Positions 1 to 11,562 of a stretch of 64,000 bases of DNA are shown here, in pieces; position 1 is the first letter of the stretch, and each line of letters begins with the position of its first letter. The translations under genes and the position numbers were made by a program. The stretch spans positions 22,019,976 to 22,083,975 of the forward strand of contig NC_053409.1 of NCBI RefSeq assembly GCF_016859285.1, written 5' to 3'. The DNA is from Xiphias gladius. Lineage: Eukaryota > Chordata > Actinopteri > Istiophoriformes > Xiphiidae. The notes beneath the pieces are model-generated. The model ran no database searches. It saw only the letters and a program-made list of their open reading frames with translations, and had not been told where the DNA came from.

Positions 1-2
1 TG

Positions 3-185
3 CGGCCAGCGTACCTGCTGGCGGTCAAGCTGGAGCAGAGCCGGGCAGGCCCATTGGTCCAGGACGTCCTTCAGGCTGCGGAGGGAGCACAGGATTCAGT
101 GATGCAAAATATCTGCCGCCAGTGGCTGTCTGAACATCACAACAAGTCATCTCAGCAGCGCCAGGGCCGACCCAATGCCAGGTAA
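3..185 (+). CDS. zfyve26: zfyve26 (spastizin), C-terminal end of last coding exon, partial
   Basis: The third + frame is open from the window edge to a TAA at 183-185 and ends the protein. It reads RPAYLLAVKLEQSRAGPLVQ, then VLQAAEGAQDSVMQNICRQW, then a basic, Gln-rich tail. This matches the end of human ZFYVE26 as I remember it (AYLIAVKQEHSRATALVQQV, later VVQDICAQWLL). The family protein is about 2,500 aa, so only the last ~60 residues are here; the FYVE finger lies upstream, outside the window. ZFYVE26 binds PI3P and works with the AP-5/SPG11 complex in lysosome reformation, and human mutations cause spastic paraplegia 15. The identity is supported by its neighbour, since ZFYVE26 flanks RDH12 in human. 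No splice acceptor is visible, so the exon starts before base 1. Confidence 0.88.
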   Translation, partial: RPAYLLAVKLEQSRAGPLVQDVLQAAEGAQDSVMQNICRQWLSEHHNKSSQQRQGRPNAR

Positions 186-381
186 AGGCACCGTCGGGAC
201 AACAAGGGATTACACAAAGCACTTAAACTCGAAAAACAGATGAGCTGCCAGCGAAGCGCAAATAAGAGGATCCAGGGTTTCTGATGTAACACCGTTCTAG
301 AAATGTGTGACTGGTGAGTGACTAGTAAGCTTTCACATCAATATGACTGCGCGTTGTATGTTACAGGAGAGCAGCTGTTGC

Positions 382-422
382 ACATATTCCATGTTATGTG
401 GAGCACATAACATGGAATATGT
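382..422. repeat. Perfect 19-bp inverted repeat with 3-nt spacer
   Basis: The arm at 382-400 (ACATATTCCATGTTATGTG) is the exact reverse complement of 404-422, with GAG between. As RNA it would make a 19-bp stem with a tight loop. It lies about 200 bases past the zfyve26 stop and before a candidate poly(A) signal, so it may be in the 3' UTR. Confidence 0.9.
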
Positions 423-492
423 TTGGCAGATTACTGTGGATTATATTTGATACAGCACATTTCTCACCTACCTGATTAGTAAAATCAGAAAA

Positions 493-498
493 ATTAAA
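493..498 (+). terminator. Candidate poly(A) signal ATTAAA for zfyve26
   Basis: ATTAAA is followed within a few bases by a long T run. It is the first good signal after the zfyve26 stop, giving a 3' UTR of about 320 bases. There is no transcript evidence. Confidence 0.4.
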
Positions 499-2410
499 GA
501 ATTTTTTTTTTTTTGAGAGATAAAGGCCAAAAACTCACTTCATCTGTGATGTGATGAGATCGTAGTCACACTGTTCCCCACTTGTTCTTTGGCTCCAGGT
601 GTGTCATACTAACACTAGCATAAACTTTGTAGCTAGCATCTAGTCTTGCATTAAGAGTTTTCCTGCGTTTTAGCATTACAGAATGCTAAATTATCAGAAT
701 CGATGCTGCAGAACCAGGAATATCTTCATTTTTTATTCCGTGCATTCTTCTTCCTTGTCAAAACCTGATGCTTACATTGCCCACAATGCAACTCGACTGC
801 CGACAGTTCAGTCAGAGATTTGGAAGTGTTATGCTAATAGCAGCTAATGTAGCCTTGAGCTTCTAGCCGCAAGCAGAGATGAGAAGCGGGCGATAGCGGC
901 CTGGTACGTTCACTTCTTACTAATTCGTAACTGACTAAAACTTGTCGTCTTCAGACCCAGCTGACGCTGACTCAAGTGACATCAGTTAAGGCAGTTTGTC
1001 AGATTTTAACCAGCTCCCACTGGAGACACAAAAGACTCTATACAATAGCAACAGAATTTAATGTGTAAAATTGGTGGTAAAATTGGTTCCCCATTAACCA
1101 AAGTAAGAAGACTAACCCTATAGTTTTTAATATCTTGTATTATATCGACTGTGGATGCTGAAATTTTAAAAACTAATTATTTTACCTTAATTTCATCTGA
1201 TACTGTATTGCCAGGTGTATTTTAACAACTATTTCCAGTGAGCGGCCAGGTTTTCATCCACTGCACAGTGGGTTATGTCTACTTCATACAAGGGTCCTCT
1301 TACCAACCAATGTTACTTCGGCAGTACTTGTGTTTTATTTGTAAAATGTGCTAACATCTGACACAAAAATACCAGATTTAGCTTCGTATGCTGAGGAGCC
1401 ACAATGGGGCACTGGAGTCATTTTGGTATCTATGCTGAAATCTAACTAAATGGTCAATTAATTACAAAACTTGATACAGTCCTTTCAAGTTTTATAAAAT
1501 GTGTGTTATTTTGAAGCGCTACGTAACATCCCCCGTAAATCTCGTTTTTTTTTTTTTTTCTTTTTCCTGAGCTCCAGTGGTTTTAATTCTCACCTTGCTG
1601 CAGTGGTGTACAGGTGTACTCCAGGACCCTCTGACCTCCATGTTTGGTGTGGTTATGTGTGATACAAAACACACTTCTGACCACACCCATCACTGATACC
1701 GGGTGTGGTCAGAGGTGAAACAGACAAAAAAAACTTTCAACCAGAGAGGACAGTGAAACACTGATTTTGATATCCAAGTGTTAAGTTACTATTATAGTGG
1801 AAACATCTAGAAACCCTGATGATCACTCTCTCTTAATTTGCGCGGCCTTCCTCTCTGTAAAACTAACGAATCACCGCTGTGCTTTATTTCCATACCGGAA
1901 ACGTTTTCTGTTATCTCTCATCCGCATAGCATTTGAGAGGGAACAATGTCACTGCTCTGGAGTGACAACAACTCTTACATAACAGAACTGCTAACTGCAA
2001 CGTAAACAGATACAGTCACTCTTACACAATATAAGCATATCTATATAGTAACTCAGTATTTGACTAAAATTTGTCTCCTACCTCAACCTAAAGGGAAAAT
2101 ATCTTTAACTGACTGGAAAGCCTCTGACAAATATGTTGTGTGTCTTTTTTTTCCCCATTTTTATGTCCTTATTGTGTCTGTCTGTGGATAAGGTTCTTAT
2201 TCAGGCGTAATATGTAATGATCTGTTCTCCGCAAAAAAAATGGTACATGTTCAGACCTTGAAGAAACTGATTTTGAAACTGTTTTGTCTTGTTTTTGTAA
2301 TCCTGATGAAGCTGTTTATCTGTTTTACATTGTATAACACATTTTCTGGTCAGCTTTCAGCACACATTCCCTTTTGATAAAAGAAATTCATATCAAGCAA
2401 TTTGAAGTAT

Positions 2411-2836
2411 TCAAAGTTGCTTTATGTAAGTTTCTGCTATTGCTACACAGCCACCGTTAGCATTAACAGCTGATTACTTACCAATAGCTTCAGCCATCAT
2501 TGTGTTTACAAGACAAGAGGTTAGATACGGCCTCTGAGCAGTGCTACTTCTTCATCCCCTCATGTTGGACTGAAGGCAGACTGGACTCTACAGTGACTGC
2601 TACGAGACGGGCCGGGACTAGCTGGTTAGCATGCTAACTTAATTAGCAGAAAAGAAGTGATAGAAATAAAAGCAAAACAAGAGTTGCTTTCCCCTGCTGG
2701 AGACAGCCCTTGGTGAGTAAAGGAATGAAGTTTGATACTGAACTCGCAACTTTACTTCTAGACTGTGAAATAAACAGCTGTTGATGCTAACGTCGCTTAT
2801 GTAGTGATAGCAAAAACTCACATATAGCACCTTTAA
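2411..2836. mobile_element. MITE-like element with ~60-bp terminal inverted repeats
   Basis: The left end (from TCAAAGTTGCTTTATGTAAG) and the reverse complement of the right end (TTAAAGGTGCTATATGTGAG) align for about 60 bases with scattered mismatches, both ending in TTAGCATNAACAGCTG. The element is about 426 bases and has no coding capacity, as expected of a non-autonomous DNA transposon. I do not assert a family name. Confidence 0.7.
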
Positions 2837-3756
2837 GGGCATTTTAAGATGTTGTTGAGAAATTTACAAAAACCATAAGATTTTAGGTTGGATACACAAA
2901 GGGATCCGCTTATTGATCAGGTTTAATTCATTATCCAGAAAATTAACTCTCTAGTCATTAGTTTTGTCTCTGGGTGGCTTATGTTTTTGTCTCATCTTCT
3001 ATCACATGTTTTGTTAATGAGTGTTGCTAATTTTAAAATCATGCTTTTTGCTTCGCTCTCATGGGAGACATGACCCATATCTTTCTGAACTACATAAATC
3101 CGTAATGATTAACCCATACAGATAATGTTTCAAAAAAGGGATTTAACTGTGGCCGTATGCTATCTTTTTTTGTGTATTGTTTTTGCCTGCTTATTTCGCA
3201 AACCTACAACCTGGCCAACACAGGATAACAGTGCAAACGTAGTGACACCATAAATCATTTCTTTTAATTCACCTATATGAGAATCACACATGTTGCTGAA
3301 GCTGCCTTGTCAAGAATGAGTATTTCAGAGCTATTCTGATCACATGGTCAAGAAGTACATCTGTAATTAGAGGAGATGCTGTGTTGTCCCTTTGCCTTGC
3401 TTCCCCTCTGCTACGCTAGTCTGAAGACTGAAACTAACAGATCTTCTTGTGATAGTGAGTGTTGACTGGCAAGAGATTAAAAGAAGCCAATTTAGACTGC
3501 TGAAATGCACGCTTACGACATTCTTGCACTCTAATCCTCCTTAACTTGGACTGTTGTCTCATCACTGCCGCACTTTATATTAGCGAGTTTAAAAAATAAA
3601 CTTCTTTTGGGGGAAAAAAAATTTCAAATACTATAGTAACTGCTTTAATGATGCAGGGACTGATGATATTGAAATGTAATTGATTTCGCCATCCCTTGTA
3701 AAATAAAATGAAATAATAAAACAAAGGCTTAATGGTGCCTAGTTTTTTTTTTAAAT

Positions 3757-4063
3757 TAAAGGAACAGTTCAACATTATTAGAAATGATTATTTGCTTTCT
3801 TGTCAGTAGTTCGATGATTAGATTTATACCACTCTCAAGTCTGTTTGCTAAACATGAAGCTACCTGTAACTTAGCTTAGCATAAAGACTGGAAATCGGGG
3901 GCAGCTGCAAGCCCAGCTGTGTCCAGCTTCCTCTAAAGGTCTTACTGATGAAAACATTTTATCTTGTTTAATGTTTACAAAAACTGATGCTCTCGATACT
4001 CTTAACTTAACTCTTGCAAGAAAGTGAATAAGCCTATTTCCCAATAAGTGGAACTTTCCTTTA
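3757..4063. mobile_element. Palindromic MITE-like element, copy 1
   Basis: It begins TAAAGGAACAGTTCAACATT and ends with the imperfect inverse GTGGAACTTTCCTTTA. Inside are the blocks TTAGCTTAGCATAAAGACTG and CTCTAAAG, which recur in the copies at 55246-55537 and 57547-57842. I recall this repeat as common in percomorph genomes. It is non-coding and lies in the zfyve26/rdh spacer. Confidence 0.75.
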
Positions 4064-4243
4064 TTTTTTCTTTTCAGCATGTTTGTTGTCTGTAAAACTG
4101 TGATCAAATTGGACACAGTTGCTCTGTGTTGATGATTCAACTTTATCTAATGTGTTTGCGTACTAATGCAGTTGTTCGCTGACAGCATTTGGATCACGAT
4201 TTCAAAGGACTGATACAGCCCCCTTTTGTAGTAATATTTCCGT

Positions 4244-4249
4244 TTTATT
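4244..4249 (-). terminator. Candidate poly(A) signal for the rdh gene
   Basis: TTTATT on the + strand reads AATAAA on the minus strand, about 860 bases past the rdh stop. It lies downstream of the MITE at 3757-4063 in + coordinates, so use of this site would keep that element out of the transcript. Other sites are possible. Confidence 0.3.
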
Positions 4250-5111
4250 TACATCAGATGTAAACATTCAACTCTTAACATGAATGTAAGTGTAGTAAAA
4301 GGCATGTTTCACTTGTATAAAACACAGAATGTAAACTCTTGGCAACCTTGCTTGTGAATGCTTGGAAGGAAACATGAGTAGGGAGATCCTTATAAATTCA
4401 CAACTGTAATTCCTCCAGGAATGTGCTGTTTTTGGCAATGGAAATCGAAAAAAAAAAAAATCTTCACAAATACTGCAATGACATGATTCTAACTCTGATT
4501 TGGTTAAAATAGAAAAAACTCTTTGAACCTATGGGTACTACAATTATCACAAAATACATTTAAGCAATTCAAGTGGTAATCGTGGCTCAGACTGACGCTG
4601 ATCTTCAATAGTTCACTAATTTCTTTAATCAACCTGGAAACACTGTAAGAAACCCTGCAATTGTTTAGAAATGCTGGCACAGAAGTCAAGCGATTTAGCT
4701 GCAAATTTTGGAGAAATCAAAAAACAATATTCGATAAAGATGCTGGTCTTTTACCCTGGCTTCACCCTTCACAGTATCCTACAGCATTACAATACATCAA
4801 GTTGCTTTTTTGCCTACACTGTAGTCACATTGTGTCACAAAAATATAATGTCATATTTTGTTATTTGTACATGATGATACAGTTATGTGGTTTTGTAGGG
4901 CATCAAAATGCTCAAGTTATTGTACTGCATTATTACACAAAAAAGCAACTTCACATTATAGTACCGCTGATAATAATTACCTGACTGCCTATTAGGTTAG
5001 AATCATTCAAAGTAAAGAACATCAAAACCATAATGAAACAAATGAAATGAATGGTAAAAGAGCGGATAATGAATCCTTAGAGAACCGGGTTGGTGATGGT
5101 TAAAAGTTGCA

Positions 5112-8100
5112 TCAGTCCCACTCAATACCAAGAAGCTCACAACTGACGTCCCACAGTCTCCTCGCCGTCTCCTCACTTCTCCCCTGTGGGGCTACAAAGG
5201 CAGGGGCGCAGTCACTGAAATGGAAGGAGGGGGAAGGATTATTACGTGAGGGCCAATGATGTTGTGAGTCATCTCTCTAGGTGCAGGGATCTCACTTCTC
5301 TTTCACCTTGAGCACGATAATAACGTTTGGTATCATAATTTATTTTATCCGTCAACACTCTGGAAAGGGCGGAACTGGACAGAAACATGTTTGAGCTCTT
5401 GAAGATACATGCTGGATTAAAAAAAAAACAACAACAAAAACAAAGGGTACTTTAGAAGGAGATAAGTGAGAGGATAGCTGTGCTTGTGAGATAGCAACAT
5501 CATGCTAAAAATGGCCTCTTACCTGTCCTACTGTTTACTGTCTCTACTGCCCTACAGAATGTTTAAATTCCAAGTAAGTATTCGTCACTTCCATCCGTGG
5601 CAACTTGCAGTGATGCTTAACTTCTGGCTCCAGAGTGTAATTTCCTCAAGTCATTTCAGAAAAACCCTAATATGAAAAGTTTGAAAGTCTGAACGGAACC
5701 GAATTAGCTATTAGGGTTAAATTTTTTTAAGCTACTGGGATGGCAATGTTGATCTGGAGGTTGGCCCACCACTTTAGTCCAGGACGGATGGATGGATTGC
5801 CATGAAATTTATAACGGTTCACGGTTGCCAGAGGATAGATCCTAATTACTTTGGTGATCCCGACCCTTCCTCTAGCACTGCTATAAGGTTGACGAGTGGT
5901 TTTCAAGTAAAATATCCTGTCAACTGTTGGATGCAACATTCACGTTCTCCTATGGATGAAGCGTTATAACTTTTGTAATTCCTTAACTTTCCCACCTGCG
6001 CCATCATCAGGTCAAAATTTAAGTTTATGCAATACTCTGGTTTATAACGAAATACCTGCAAATCTGTTAATGCTAAGCATTAGCATGTTAGCAGTGTCAT
6101 TGTCAGCATGTTGCCATGCTGGCATTTACAGTACAACCTCACAGAGCAACTGGCTTGGCTGCAGACTCTTAGTCTTGTTAGCTTTACATTTTCATTTGAT
6201 GAACGGATGCTTAATCTCTTAGGTAGACGATATTATAGGCAAGCAACAATAAGGAATGCAAGGAGGAGAAGTATATCTACCTTAATGGGATATAATAATA
6301 TTTAAAAAAAAAAAAAAAAAAATCACAAACCCTGTAATGGCAAAACCAGGTTAGAGGCACTGATGTAGATTAAATGTGTTGTATGGTATTGTTACTATTT
6401 TGAAAAAAAAAAAGCTGAGCTCAGATTACTAAATGGCCTCCACAGGATCACATGTGTGTTGTACAATTCGATACCTCATGGCACATTTCCCTTCAGCTAT
6501 TAAAACGTAACAGTTATTAATTCCCCATGAGAACAACAAAATGGGGAATTTTGCATTCCAGGTGTCTTTGCCCAGGTCTCTGCGGTGAACCTAACACGTT
6601 TCCAGCACATTGCCACCTACCTGAAGTGTTTCCCGGAGACAGAGTGCAGCTCCTCGGCCACAGCACAGTAGATGCTGGTCTGCGCTCCTTCCCACGGGGT
6701 TTTTACGAACACGGAGAAGACCGTCATGAACACCGCCATGAGCGTCGAGTGTCTGGTCAGGTCAGAGTTCACCGTCCCCGGATGGACTGAGTTCACTGTC
6801 ACGTTGGTACCTGTGAGAACAGGTACAGGTCAGGGTCACCATGGGAGATACTGGTTTCTCAGTGGTTTCTGCAGTGTCATGCTAAACATTGGAAAATACT
6901 GTTGTTTATGTGCACTGCCGAAATTTCCACCTCCTTGTAAATCTTGTGAAGTTGCTATGTTATTACAATTTGCCTGAAACTCAATGTGCATGAGTCCTTT
7001 GGTGCTCCATGTGGGTCTTCTTTGAGAGACTGGAGAGAGATCTGACATTTGAGGAAAATAGTCCTATTTGGAATTTCGTATCGAACTAATGGGCTTAGAA
7101 CATGCTCACATTCTCAGGCAAAATTGACGTGTGTGAAACGCCAAGTTAGAAAGAGAGAAATTTCTCTGTACTACATGGTCCCTGGCATCGCCGATCCTCT
7201 CTCTGTTACTACTCTGTTTGCCAGACCGGAGCAGGTCATCTGTCCGTCCTCCCGCGCTCTGCGCGTTTGTCCGTACGCGTGTGTCAGTGTACCTCTGAGT
7301 CTACGGGCCAACTCTCTGGCGAAGAGCACATTTGCCAGTTTGCTCTGGCAGTATGCTAATCCGCTGTTGTAGCTGCCCTGGCTATGAAGGTCGTGGAAAC
7401 GGACCCAGCCAAAGTTGTGTGCCAGAGAGGAGACCACAACTACGCGGGCTGGCGCGCTGCGTTTCAGCAGCCCGATCAGGAGGGACGTCAACAGGAAGTG
7501 ACCTGCCAGAAGTAAGACACACGTACGCTTAGCAGCGTTCACACTTATACAACCTGAATTTAATCAGCTAATCTCCGGTACTGAACCGGACTGTAAAAAA
7601 AACAAAAACAAAAAAAAACAAGATTTCAGATTTCAAATTCTCTTGAAAATGTACATGTATTTAACCCTATCTTCTAGTTTAGCAATGGATCCCATCAGCC
7701 GACAATTAGTGGAGCGTATTCTTCGTTCAACTCATTTTACCTTCCATTTTTATTTTCCAAATGAGGGTTTTCCCAGTTTTGAGACTGACTGCGACATCAA
7801 TTTATAGTTTCTTACAGTAAGTGGCATCAAACATATGTGAGCGAAAATAACAGTTTAAACCATTATTTATTTTTATTTTTATTCCATTGGTATTTGTCAT
7901 TATTGATAGCCCCTGTAAATTGGTCAAGTGTCATCATAGGTAGCCACATATTATATGCCAGTCTTATAAACAAAACCAAAAAACTATTAAGCAGACCTTG
8001 TCAAAGACTCAGAGTCAGGATCCAAAGGTGGTTAAGCAAAAATCGACTCCGGATTATGCTGAAGAAATGTACATGTATACCTAAAACCACTGCCTAAATG

Positions 8101-10400
8101 ACAGTTATCTCCATACATGGAAAGTTAAATGACATGTCAGGATTAGTAGCTTTAACAACGGTCATTTCTGTTGATTTGGCTGATTAATTGGGCATGAAGT
8201 TTTATTCTGAGAATCTGTGGATCCCACAGATCTCCAGTCCTGTTTGAGGCTCGAATGATTCGTGGATTCCGGCAGATTACTGCGAGGTCTTACCCAAGTG
8301 ATTGACTCCTATGTGCATTTCAAAGCCATCGATGGTTTTTGTGTAAGGGCACATCATCACCCCGGCGTTGTTGATGAGGATATGAAGATTGGTGATGTCT
8401 AAAAGAAGAGAACATCACAAAAAAAAAGAAGAAACATGGCAGCTGCGATGCCCGTTGAATAACAACGCACTGGGGCTCTGTATGTATGTATTACCTCTGA
8501 GGAATTTCTTGGCGAAGGCACGTACGGAGCAGGTATCGGCCAAATCGAGCTCTCGAACCTCCACTTGCGCTTTGGGGCACGCAGCTCGTATAGTGGCCGC
8601 AGCCGCCTCGCCCTTTTCCACGTCGCGGCATGCCATGATCACCCGAGCCCCTGTCGCGCGTGAACGAAACAGTCATTAGCTGAGGTGTTCTCTGGTCTAG
8701 GCTTGTTGGTCTGCGGTGGAGGAAAAGGCATTTACTCACGGCTGAACCACGTTTTATGTCAGTCCTTGGGTAAAACACTGGACAGCTTTTTTTTAAATTT
8801 TTTTTTAATAACGTGGCCGGTTCAACCCAAAAACATCCTGAACTCCTACGCGTTTTCCTTTTATTAGGAGAAGGGCAGAGGCCAAGTGCTCGATCTGTTT
8901 CACAGGCAGTGACTTCAGGGACCCTTAGGCTGGTCTTGGAGGATGAAAAAAAAGTGGTCACACCATTGAAACATTCTTCATGCATTTTTCTGATTTTTTT
9001 TTTTTTTTTTAAATGCTGTGTGTGTAGTCTTCACCTGGGAGTCATACACTAAGCAATACTACACAAAGGCTGGATTTACATGTACTTTAGTGGGCAAAGC
9101 AAACTTAAGTTGTTTTTTATATCCATTGATCTTGCAATGCAATAAAAAGCTTTGAAAAGAGCCTTAAAGTGTTTGGGTTTTTTTTAAATAACATAAAATT
9201 GCTCCCGATGCTCCATTTTTTTTTCTCAGCCCATCTAAACCCACAATGAGGACACCGACATTAAATTCAAACAGATCACCAGCATTACAGGCAACTACCA
9301 GCAGTCAGCTCCAAACCACTACAACTAAATGTGTCGGAGACGTTTTAGTGGCACAGCACACACACATGCATTAAGGTAACGCCTTTTAGAAATATCCAGT
9401 GGGAAGGAGATTTGGGACGGGCTGTAATTCAATATCAGAATCGTGGGGGTTTTTTTTGTTGGTAGAATCGTATCGTGAAGACACGGTCATATCATGACAC
9501 CGTGTCATAAGAGGATGTGGTCCAAATGAGTTATTTCAAGAGAGCGGTGATCACACACTACTGTTTTTTTTTTCTGATGCTGGGAAGGTAAAACCCAAAA
9601 AGTCACCTCGCATTGCCAAGTCCCGGGCAGTCTCCTTCCCAATCCCCGTGTTGGCTCCAGTGATGAGGACGGTCTTCCCGTCCAGACCGGCTGCGGACTT
9701 GCACACTCCTCCCGCCGCATATTTTCTGTTGATACACAAGGCCCACAGGTTACTACTGACAGCGCCGCACCGTGCGCCGCGTCCAGACTGGACACGGGGA
9801 CGTGTGGCTTAATTATTCACGGGGGAACTCCGGATAAGGGTCCGGTCCCGCGACCCGCGCCACTGAGCCGGGACGCCCCACAACCAATAGGCTCTGTGGG
9901 AGCGATAGACACAAATATAGCTCCTCCCACGCTCAGCCTCCCGATAGGCCCGAGCGGCTCAGCTTGAAGTCACCCGGCCCACCGCTGTGCAAGAACTCCC
10001 GCAGCTCAATTCTGTCTCACTGATTCTCTGGGAGGAGAATTGATTGAGAGAGATTGATTTTTTTTTCTTCTCTTCTCAGAATATCCGCCAGCGTCGTGCG
10101 GAATAAGAGATCATAAGGGGGGGGTCGAAAAATGAAAAATGACGGATCAGTCGGGTGAAGTGGGCGTACGGTGCTCTGGTCATGCAAATGGACCTCATCG
10201 TAACAATTACATCGGTGCAGCGTACTGCGCTGTCAGCCAACTAACAGCTTGTACCCGCGGTGTGTTAAAAAAAACAAAAACCCCGGATTCCCGTCGGGAT
10301 GAGTGCGGGTGTCAAGTGCCGCTTACCGTATGTGCGGTGCAAACAGAATCACGAGTAACGTCACCACGCCGAGGCCCGCGATAATTAATAGGAGCAACAT
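5112..10400 (-). CDS. rdh12: Retinol dehydrogenase 12/11-like short-chain dehydrogenase
   Basis: Seven coding exons rebuild a 318-aa protein: 10327-10400, 9607-9725, 8495-8650, 8294-8398, 7293-7502, 6621-6810, 5112-5214 (stop 5112-5114). All junctions are GT-AG and the phases agree. It starts with a hydrophobic anchor ([16 protein letters not shown]), as in microsomal RDH11/12. Cofactor motif TGANTGIG is at 47-54, NNAG at 126-129, catalytic Ser at 177 (VSSLAH) and the YxxxK motif YCQSK at 202-206. The end [15 protein letters not shown] closely matches human RDH12/RDH11. The enzyme reduces all-trans-retinal, and other lipid aldehydes, with NADPH on the ER face. An in-frame ATG at 9739 sits in intron 1 just before exon 2; I prefer 10400 because it supplies the family's membrane anchor. 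Human RDH11 and RDH12 sit side by side, so whether this is strictly rdh12 or an rdh11-like copy needs a tree. Confidence 0.93.
5741..6180 (+). repeat. Dispersed teleost repeat, copy in the last rdh intron
   Basis: This block (GGATGGATTGCCATGAAATT; CATCATCAGGTCAAAATTTA; TTAGCATGTTAGCAGTGTCA; ending GCAGACTCTTAGTCTTGTTA) matches a repeat I remember from many percomorph sequences. Shorter copies are at 16825-16945 and 37836-38122. It is non-coding; an A run follows at about 6302. The rest of the intron (5215-6620) shows nothing notable. Confidence 0.6.
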
Positions 10401-11562
10401 TTGAGCCGCGGATTTGCGCCGTGCCGTCCCTTCGAGCCGGACGCCGCTGTGCTGCGAGAAGAGCAGCTGATGTCGAAGCATCGAGGGGGGGGCGGACACG
10501 CCGCGACTGGAATCACGGGATTGTAGTTTTTACAGCCTGACCAGGAAAGAAGTGATGCTTACAAGGCAGTTTAATTGTTTTACGTCAGGATTACACCGAT
10601 TTATGCTGGCGTTGCGTCTTTCTATCTTTCTCTTTCTTTTCCCCCGGTGTTTTAGATTTTTTTTTTTTTTTTTTTTTTTAAGCAAACATTCATTGTGATC
10701 ATTTAATTTATTTCAGTATGGCAATACATAGCTCAGGCAAATATAGCTCAGGAATATCTGTATAGTGAATCAAATTACCTCATGACTGTGGACTGATTAA
10801 TACGGTAGATTTCGTATTTTTATTAACTTTAGTTTGTCCAGAAACTTAATTTGACGTTTTGATACGAATACTTTGAAGAACACATTCCTAGCAATAACAG
10901 TACAAAGACCCAAGAAGAAGAAAAAAAGAAGCCATGGACAAAAATAAAAACAAATATAATAAATAAATAAATATCACATAATACATAAATTAGTAAAAAG
11001 AAAAAGAAAAAAAAAAGTTTCTACCAAAAATTAACCGAATAACTAAAATTAGGTGTTGTAACATACATTGCGTAATAAGTATTATCAGTAGTATTACCCG
11101 TTCTAATGACGTAAGTTTCAGTAGAAACACGTATTACATATTACACATGAATAATAAAAAAGAAACTGAAATATTCATTTTCCAAACTGATTAACCTTTC
11201 CCGTACATTCCCCTGAAGAAAGCTGTCTGCGTAGCGCCTGTATAAAAATGTTATCGAGGTGTTTTTATTTTTTTCTGTCGTTTTTACACAGGCTTAGCGT
11301 TGTTTTGTGAAATGTGACATTTAACCCGTTCCATGCTTCAGTAAAAAAAAAGTATACCGAAATATGTTTATATTTGATTTTTGGTCTGGAGTTTAAGGCA
11401 GCTAGTCACGAGGCCCATGATGCGGAAGAGTCGCGGGGATCTGATTATCATCAAAGCAAAAACCACTGCACTGATTTACTGTTCTCACTCTTCTTAGTGT
11501 TTAATTTTACACCAAAGGACAACGTGGTTTCTCGAGAAAGGGCAGCGGACAGGTAATGCGAA
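10401..11562. promoter_or_regulatory. Shared spacer between divergent rdh and vti1b
   Basis: The two genes start 1.16 kb apart on opposite strands. The rdh side is GC- and CpG-rich to about 10520, suggesting a CpG promoter; the rest is AT-rich with a long T run at about 10657-10679. No TATA box stands out. Intron 1 of rdh (9726-10326) is also CpG-rich and has a CCAAT motif near 9890. Confidence 0.45.

Larger units (their letters stand above)
186..5111. other. zfyve26 3' UTR and spacer to the rdh gene
   Basis: No gene is supported in these 4.9 kb. The first ~300 bases are probably zfyve26 3' UTR and hold a perfect hairpin (382-422) and a candidate ATTAAA signal (493-498). Two MITE-like elements lie at 2411-2836 and 3757-4063. 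The right end is probably the 3' UTR of the minus-strand rdh gene. The rest is AT-rich with short homopolymer runs. Short open frames here match nothing I recognise. Confidence 0.6.

Noticed and set aside
15-75. Apparent 61-bp minus-strand exon with good-looking splice sites
   Set aside because: The + strand reads through the same bases as the zfyve26 C terminus, with clear family similarity and a proper stop. The minus-strand splice sites are chance matches.
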